Both the position numbers and the translations under genes were made by a program. Source: Epiperipatus broadwayi (Eukaryota; Onychophora; Udeonychophora; Euonychophora; Peripatidae). From it: a stretch of 64,000 nt of DNA. Every line of letters starts with the position of its first letter. The first letter of the stretch is position 1. The stretch is taken from the NCBI GenBank assembly GCA_028023455.1, contig JAQFVV010013402.1, positions 64,001-128,000 on the forward strand, written 5' to 3'. A model generated the notes under the pieces. It did no database searches. It had not been told where the DNA came from and saw only the letters and a list, made by a program, of their open reading frames with translations. Of this stretch, positions 55,296 to 64,000 are shown one piece after another.

Positions 55296-55390
<95 letters not shown>
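55258..55390. repeat. (CA)n-C7-T-rich-(TA)n compound microsatellite
   Basis: CA dinucleotides 55258-55282, a C run, T-rich joint, then TA array from 55303 to 55390. Confidence 0.95.
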
Positions 55391-55393
<3 letters not shown>

Positions 55394-55803
55394 CAAAGTT
55401 AAAGAATACATGAGAAGAGATCTTGATAGATTATTTAGACTAAATTGACTATTAGGTGGCGGCTTGGAAATTTACCTTGCAATTTTAAGAATCCATTTTA
55501 AAGTATGGCACGTGCATGGCAATTGAAATGCAAGTACTTTGGTGGCAAGAAACTTCTAGTAGCATTCTAAAGTTCTTTATCGGATCTTTACTTTCTTTCA
55601 GGGCAGCAGTTAGATGGTACATTAGCGGGAAGAATGACCAACCAGGCTCAGCAAGAGGGTGGTTTTACTGCTACATTATTTTAAGTTTCAAGAAAAAACG
55701 AAATATGTTTATAATACCTGTCTCTAAAATTAGATAATCTCTTTCAATAGTCATTCCCCTCTCTGATTCAAAATTCAGTCATTTTATACCTTTCCTTTTA
55801 TCA
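55391..55803. other. Less AT-rich segment with a 73-codon ORF
   Basis: The plus frame 55516-55737 (MAIEMQVLWWQETSSSIL...) lies in a segment whose base composition differs from its surroundings. No domain recognised; could be an exon or element remnant. Confidence 0.2.
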
Positions 55804-55902
55804 GTTGTTTTTGAAGATGCAATTGTAAGATAATATCCAAAAATAAATTCAAATCTATTTCCAGATTAGAAATAGATTTGACAACATGTTTTTTAACAAA
55901 AG
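55804..55902 (+). repeat. Dispersed repeat, inverted relative to 39369-39471
   Basis: See the partner at 39.4 kb. It contains the palindrome caaatctatttccaga / (t)agaaatagatttg. Confidence 0.8.
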
Positions 55903-56141
55903 TATCTCTAATCTTAATCCCCTTTTAAGTAAAACTTTAATTAAAAATTACCTACCCTAGATTAAAACAATAATGCTTCCAACCCTAAATTATTTTTGGA
56001 CAATTAACAAGTCACATCTTCCATAACAAATTTTATAAAAAATATACAGTTTAATAGAAAAACAAGCAATTTAAAAAGAAAAAGCTAAAAATGACATATA
56101 ATAAATATTTAAAAACATCAATATTTTGTTAGTAAGTTTTG

Positions 56142-56260
<119 letters not shown>

Positions 56261-56368
56261 ATTATTATTAATCAATGTCTGTATTCCAATTATAATAAAA
56301 TATATATAATTATTCAAAACAATACAATAATAATTAATACAGTAACAATATTTTAAACAAATATATAC

Positions 56369-56427
56369 CAATTTAATAGAAGTACTTTCATCTATCTAAG
56401 TAGTCATTGTCGACTAGACTCAAATTG
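56369..56427 (-). ncRNA. Decayed hammerhead-like fold, PLE copy 2L
   Basis: Minus strand: CAAATT-side outer stem, TAG, TCGACAA (consensus CUGAnGA), stem II TGACTA...TAGAT with one mismatch, GAAA, AGTACT, CTA, AAATTG-side outer stem. GAAA and stem I pairing remain while the first box is damaged. Confidence 0.4.
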
Positions 56428-56715
56428 TATTAGAAAAAACTGTTACAAATATAAACAAAAGTAATACGTCATACATCAATTTTCCCACAATTCATTAATT
56501 TTTATATTGGCTGCCTGTCTATTTATCAACTGTTGCTTTTCACTTTTTATTAACATAGCTTCTTTAATTTTGCATTTATTATTATTTCTTTCAATACACA
56601 GAATTTTAACTTTATTAAAATCAAAATCAAAACCATAATTACATGTTACATTATGATCAAAAAATACTGATGGTGATACATCATCATTTCTAACATTCTC
56701 TTGTCTTGATTTTTG

Positions 56716-56734
56716 CACGACGCTCTTCCGATCT
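56716..56734 (-). other. Illumina adapter sequence embedded in the assembly
   Basis: The plus strand reads CACGACGCTCTTCCGATCT, identical to the 3' end of the standard Illumina read-1 (TruSeq) adapter. The first three bases also occur in the native sequence. The other 16 replace 9 native bases present in the inverted PLE copy at the equivalent place, a net +7 that breaks the reading frame. This is a sequencing or assembly contaminant, not biology. Confidence 0.95.
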
Positions 56735-57641
56735 TAATAACAAATGCTCCCTTGATCTTTTCTCCAATGTACATCGAGATTCCCCAATATATGCCTTTCC
56801 ACAAACACATAGCCATTTATATATTGCACAACTTTGATTTAAAATACTACACCTATTTTTTGAATTATTTATTAATCTATTTAAATTAGGAGTAGTATAA
56901 AATGCAACTCGACATATATTTTTATATATCTGTTTTATAAATTTAACCTGTTCATTACAAATAAATGGTATTGATATCCAAGTATATTTTATTTTATCAA
57001 TATCTATAGCATCTAAAATATTTCTATTATTATTAAACTTAGTAACAATATTATAAATTAATTTATGATCATATCCAACATTTAACAAATCCATAATAAA
57101 TACATTTATGTTACTTATTTTATCAGAACTATATTTACATAATTTATTATTCCTAAATAAAAATGATTTTAAACCGGATAATTTATGTGCTATTGGCACA
57201 TTTGAATACCAAGGAATATATCCTCTTTTTTCAATATCTTTTATTACCATACAATAATCTAATTTATTTTTATTACGTGTAACTTTAATATCTAAATACT
57301 GAATTGACTTTTTTTCTTCAAAAGATTTACTCCATTTTAAACCTTCTAAACTATTTAATTCATTGAATAATACATTTATAATATCTAAACTTCCACAAAC
57401 GAAAACATCATCAACATACCTGTAATAAATTTTAATACCTTGGCAATATATATTAGTATTAAGAATTATATCTTCATATCTTGATACCACAAAACTACAT
57501 ATTTGTGAAACTACAGGAAGTCCCATAGGCCATCCGTAATCCATTTTATAATAATTTTCATTAAATATAGCATATATATTTTTATCAATAAAATATAATA
57601 CATCATTTACAAATTTTACTTTTTTAACATTAAAGCATCTA

Positions 57642-57660
57642 ATATAATTTTTATAGATTT
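57642..57660. other. Centre of the PLE inverted pair (19-bp spacer)
   Basis: The arms ...aacattaaagcatcta and tagatgctttaatgtt... face each other across 19 bp of A/T. The right arm has a ~15-bp extra duplication (gttgatgttaaaa) next to the junction. Confidence 0.9.
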
Positions 57661-59330
<1,670 letters not shown>

Positions 59331-59439
59331 TAAGATTAACTGCTTCAATATGTAAGAACTGATAAAACATATTTATTGTAAACCTTCCTTTTCAAATACA
59401 AAGACATATTTTCTTTTAATATGAAGTTATTTCTACCAA

Positions 59440-60650
59440 AAACATTCCAACCAAGTTTTATTCTATTAATTAATTTCACCCATTATGTTTCTATATGTAT
59501 TAATAATCAGACCAATGTATTTGTAGCTGTTAACTTCTTCTAACTCATCATAATCAATTTTTATTTTCATATTTTGAGAAAATGCATTAAACATTGCTTT
59601 AGTCTTTTTAACATTTATCTTTAGTCCTACTTTGCTACTTTCATCTGATAACTCCTGCAACATTTCCTGCAGCTCTCAAAGTATTATTTGCAAAAACAAC
59701 AACATCATCTGCAAAATCTAAATGACTTAGATAATCTCCATTTACTTTCAGTCTTTAGCTTCCCATTTCAATCCACAAAATACTTCTTGCAGCACTGCTG
59801 TAAAAAGTTTTGGAGATATGGAGTCACCATGTTGCATTTTTATTAATATTGTTTAAAATATCACAAAATCCTGGATTTATACCTTGATGATCCAAGGCTT
59901 TAATAACTGAAGAAATATTTATAGAAACAAATCCTTTTTCATAATCTACAAATCCAATGCATTATGGCAACTCATATTCAATTATCCTTTCAATAACTTT
60001 TCTTAATACCTGGATATGATCTACTGTACTAAAATCACTTTTAAATCCAACTAGTTTTCTTGGTTGTAAAAAAAAACAATGTTTTCTGTGGACGAGTTGT
60101 ACTTACCTTGGTAAAAATTTTGTATAATACTAATAAAAGACTGATAGGTCTGTAATTTATAATATCTTCTTTATCACCTTTTTTAAAAATATTAATATTA
60201 ATACTGCATTCTTTCAACTATCTGGTACATCTTTATTATTTAAGCATTTGGTATATAAATTTGCTAAAAAATTTAATACCTCATCTGCTTCTTTTAATAT
60301 ATCAATTATAAATCAATCATTAGTGGGAACCTCTCCTTTCTTCATAAATTTAATTGCATGTCTTACTTTTTCATTTAATATTCTGGGCAATTACTGTATA
60401 ATATTCATAGAATTTGTCTACTTATGTCATGATGTCATCTCTTTTTAAAGTAATAATTCCATTTTTTTTATTGCAGATATAGATTTCCTGCCAATACCAA
60501 AATCTTGTTTTACACACTTGAGACTTTTATTCTCTTCTACAGCTTTACTTGCTAGTTCAAAGTTATACATTTTATACTATTTTTAACTTTTTTCCACTCC
60601 ATTTTACAAAATTCACAATATTCTACCCTATGTAATGCATCATTTTGTAT
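59440..60650 (-). pseudogene. RTE-like LINE reverse transcriptase relic
   Basis: Minus strand, several frames, in order: ...[18 protein letters not shown] (about 60190-60130), IGFVDYEKGF-like segment (about 59960-59930), QHGDSISPKLFTAVLQEVF (59825-59770; family form QGD.ISPKLFTA.L), VNGDYLSHLDFADDVVVFAN (59750-59690; family form LSHLRFADDIVL), then the 65-codon frame 59663-59466 with KVGLKINVKKTKAMFN and LEEVNSYKYIGLIIN. These segments are characteristic of RTE-clade elements. Multiple stops and frameshifts; the C-terminal part is missing here (a fitting C-terminal part of the same group occurs at 52.7-53.1 kb). Confidence 0.82.
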
Positions 60651-62397
60651 ATCTTTATATTCCTATTTTCCCCCATAAATTCTCAAGTCTCAGTAGAAAT
60701 TTTATTGGTCAATTGCTGCTTTTTTCTACCACCTATCTTTGTTGCAGTTTTTAAAAGTGTATCAGGTATTTTCATATTAATTTTATTCAAATCTGAATCA
60801 TGTTCAAAATCTACTAATACTTGTAACATATTTGAGTTTGAGTTGAAAGTTGTTAAATGTTATTATACGCAAATTTCAACTTATAATTTATATATTTGCA
60901 TCTTTTAAAAAGATCTTAAAATCATATATATATATATAATTGTGATGCCGGTAAGCTCAATATATAAGCTTTTGAAGATTTTTAATTCATAGAAGCTTTA
61001 ATTTTATTAGATAATTTAATATTTTTTGATGTTTTTTTTTTTTTTTCATATTCAAGGTAAATCAAAAATATATAAATGTGTGTATGAACAGAAAGCTAAA
61101 TAACATGATAGATTGGTGAAATATATATAAAAACGCAGGAATATTAGATAGAGAGATAATCAAACAGTTATTGTATGTATGGTAGTGTGACAGACATATA
61201 GAGAAGAATCACGAGATAAATATCTGTGGTTTCTGGACAATAAATAAAAGGTACACGTTTAATTACATTTTAATGAAGTTTTTAAACGTTTTAAATGAAA
61301 AAAAAAAAAAAAATCTACGCAACAAGAGATAGTAAAGAATATTTTCTTAATCTTTTCTTTGTGATTTTAGAGATACAAACAAAAGAATAAAAAACAACAA
61401 ATTTCAGTTTAAATTAAAAAAAAATAATAATTGTTATTCTTTCATAAAAGTAATAATGAAGAAATGTTTAAACCTTTAGGTGTTACTAAAAATAGTTTGA
61501 ATAATTTTATTAAATTTTCCACTTTATTAATAAAGAAAATTAAAATTCTTTTCATGATTTAAGTGAACGTTAATAAAAAATCAAGAGTAAAAAAATAAAA
61601 GAAAAAAGTATTGACGTTTTCTTGCAGATAAGTGCGACCCCTCCCACATATATATATATATATTTAATTTTTAATTTTATTTATTTTACTACACCTTTAT
61701 GATTTACTTTTATCTTATGCTGTTTTTATAATTATATTTTAGGCTGAGTCTTGCAACTATATTCTACACAATCATACCTTTACCCCCATAAAATGAGGAA
61801 AAATAGTCATTTCTCATTCGTTACCCGATCTGCTTTAGATATGTTTATTTTTTACACATTTATATCAATACCATCCCGTTTTTGTTTTTAAATTGTATAC
61901 TTACTAATTTATATATGGCATTTTTGCAAACGTTATTTCCTCCAGATACTTATAAACTGCATATTTAAATGCTTTGCACATACATATAGTCAGTTTTATT
62001 TAATAAAACACATAGTTATATTCAATCTTTTTTATAATTAAATAAGTAAATAATTTTAAACAAATTAATTTTCAGGAATATTTTCTACAAGATTATAAAT
62101 ATTGATGACTGCCTGTTTTTGCTGATTATCAACAAATTTTATATTAAGCAATATTATTATGTATTTACATATCAGATTTATAAATTGGCACTATGAAATT
62201 GTAAATGGATTATATATAATTTACTGAGTCCATTGATCATCTCCTAGATTCATCATAAAAAAAATAATGGATGAATCAAAGTTTTAGTCTATATAAAAAT
62301 AAACTGATAAGCTTTTCAAATTGATGCTACATTTGCAAAATAATGAATTAGTTTCTATTTTATGTTTATTATATAAACATGGATATAGCATAAATAA

Positions 62398-62428
<31 letters not shown>

Positions 62429-62436
62429 TGAATATA

Positions 62437-62485
<49 letters not shown>

Positions 62486-63470
62486 TTTGAAACAAATATC
62501 TCAAATAAGATATCAAACTCACAATATTTTTTAAAATTTCTGATTATATCAAATATTTCACCATCATGAATAATATTAAAAATCTATTCTTATTATTTCC
62601 ATTGTCCAAATCCATGAAATGTTTTTTATATTTGTCAGTATACATGAACAAGACTAATGATATATTTTGTAAGATCCTTTGACTTTCCATTCATTATTTT
62701 CTTTAATATATTTTGCTATTGAATAACAGTTATTGGTTTGATGGTGACAATAATTCATTTTGAAAATTTTCCATACATTATTTTTATTTTACATTAAACC
62801 AGTTATAAATAAGATTTCTGTAATGCAATTTTCATTACACCACTCTCATGCAAAGAAGATAATATTTTCTATCCACTTTTGCAATCATGTAGATGGATGT
62901 AATCATGAACAAATAATACAATCAAAGACATATGAAAAACATGAATTTGAAGATAAAGATTTCATGTTGAAACAGCACTCATCCATTCACACAGATTACA
63001 ATCTCTTACATGCATCTTTATCATTGTTCAGTATATATTAATATAGCAAATTATTGTAATTTTCTGCTGTAATATGTACTGAACAATGTTATGTGTAAGT
63101 AGATTATGGTATGGGTTAACTGACAAGTGCTGATTCAGCATGAAATATGCATCATGAGAATCATAACTTTTTTACCACATGTATTTTATCATATGTTTAT
63201 GATTACATTTTTTTTTAAAAAAAAAAGCAAAAATAACTGTCATTTGTAATTAGATAAAAAAAATTACAGCCATGTCTAGACTACATGTAGTAGGAGATTA
63301 ACCTATAAGTGAAAAGGAAAGGGGAGTGTAAATTTAGTTAAATTATATCTAATTTGATTTTTTCAAAACAGATCCATACTTAAAAAATACTGAGTGATAT
63401 ACATGTTTATTTTAAAAATATATGAAATAAAGTCATTTAAAATTTGATAGGATTTTTTCAGCCCATCATG
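60651..63470. other. AT-rich DNA without recognised genes
   Basis: 60.65-60.9 kb may be further RTE 5' sequence. A (TA)n pair with a palindromic centre lies at 62399-62480 (tatattgaatataatatattatata). A 93-codon frame at 62760-63041 has no recognised domain. Confidence 0.35.
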
Positions 63471-63750
<280 letters not shown>

Positions 63751-63788
63751 GATGTTTCAAAGCAGTAAACTTTATTGAGTCTAAAAAG

Positions 63789-64000
63789 TTAAGATTGTGC
63801 TTCATGTTTCTACTACTAACCCGTGTTCAAACCCCTATATCCCATCCTGCTCCTTTTGTCAGTATATATATATTTCATGTATATATATTTGAGATGCGCA
63901 CCTAAATTTGTAGTTTAACTTTCAATATCTGTTATTATTGATTCTTTTTATTAATTATTAGTTCTTCTTATTAAAATTATAGTTGCGGCTCAAATATATA
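63789..64000 (+). repeat. Dispersed repeat copy, running to the window end
   Basis: See the partner at 59111-59330. It ends gcggctca followed by (TA) at the window edge, so the array beyond is cut off. Confidence 0.8.

Noticed and set aside
55516-55737. 73-codon frame in less AT-rich DNA
   Set aside because: No recognisable family or supporting signals, although the base composition is unusual.
56690-56734. Unusual C-terminus RSEERRAKIKTREC of PLE copy 2L
   Set aside because: Produced by the adapter 16-mer and the resulting frameshift; the inverted copy shows the natural continuation.

Overview
The window looks like intergenic or intronic DNA from a very AT-rich metazoan genome. I see no intact host protein-coding gene. 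What can be read is a graveyard of transposable elements set in AT-rich DNA and cut up by very long (TA)n and (TAA)n arrays. The mix of element types (Penelope-like elements with GIY-YIG endonuclease, Tx1/L1-like and RTE-like LINEs, Ty3/gypsy-like pol, a ZBED-type hAT, tRNA-headed SINE-like repeats) fits an invertebrate such as a planarian, cnidarian, mollusc or chelicerate. I cannot name the species.

Layout. 0.7-2.0 kb (-): Ty3/gypsy-like gag-pol relic. 9.1-11.2 kb: two copies of a ~300 bp direct repeat, a 28-bp minisatellite and a (TA)n array. 11.5-15.1 kb (-): APE-type LINE relic (endonuclease, RT, zinc knuckle, poly(A) tail). 16.4-22.7 kb: the richest part. It holds a PLE C-terminal relic, a ~216 bp foldback element, two PLE copies head-to-head around (TA)n, and a 418-bp tandem repeat array whose every unit carries a hammerhead ribozyme fold. 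24.3-25.7 kb (+): hAT relic. 28.6-31.0 kb (+): second gypsy-like relic. 31.9 kb: tRNA-like sequence. 33.7-34.1 kb: possible LTR or promoter. 42-53 kb: two copies of a tRNA-headed SINE, two LINE 3' fragments, another hammerhead-like locus (45.9 kb) and another PLE relic (50.6-52.0 kb). 56.3-59.0 kb: a second head-to-head pair of 5'-truncated PLE copies, almost identical, one of which contains a piece of Illumina adapter. 59.4-60.65 kb (-): RTE-like LINE relic. 59.1 and 63.8 kb: a dispersed repeat in opposite orientations.

The most interesting system is the association of Penelope-like elements with hammerhead ribozymes. One PLE family has a hammerhead whose CUGAnGA box begins at the ORF stop codon. 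The second family has a decayed hammerhead-like fold at the same place in its 3' region. Next to the first pair lie tandem 418-bp non-coding units with type I hammerheads and a minimal, often self-complementary stem III. This resembles the retrozyme / PLE hammerhead partnership described in plants and animals. Here the array is inverted within itself, one fragment is joined directly to a PLE 3' end, and each unit has at least one different core or stem lesion while the consensus of the units is a complete ribozyme. Those are the points to follow up. The adapter at 56.7 kb warns that the neighbouring palindromic PLE pair may be partly an assembly product.
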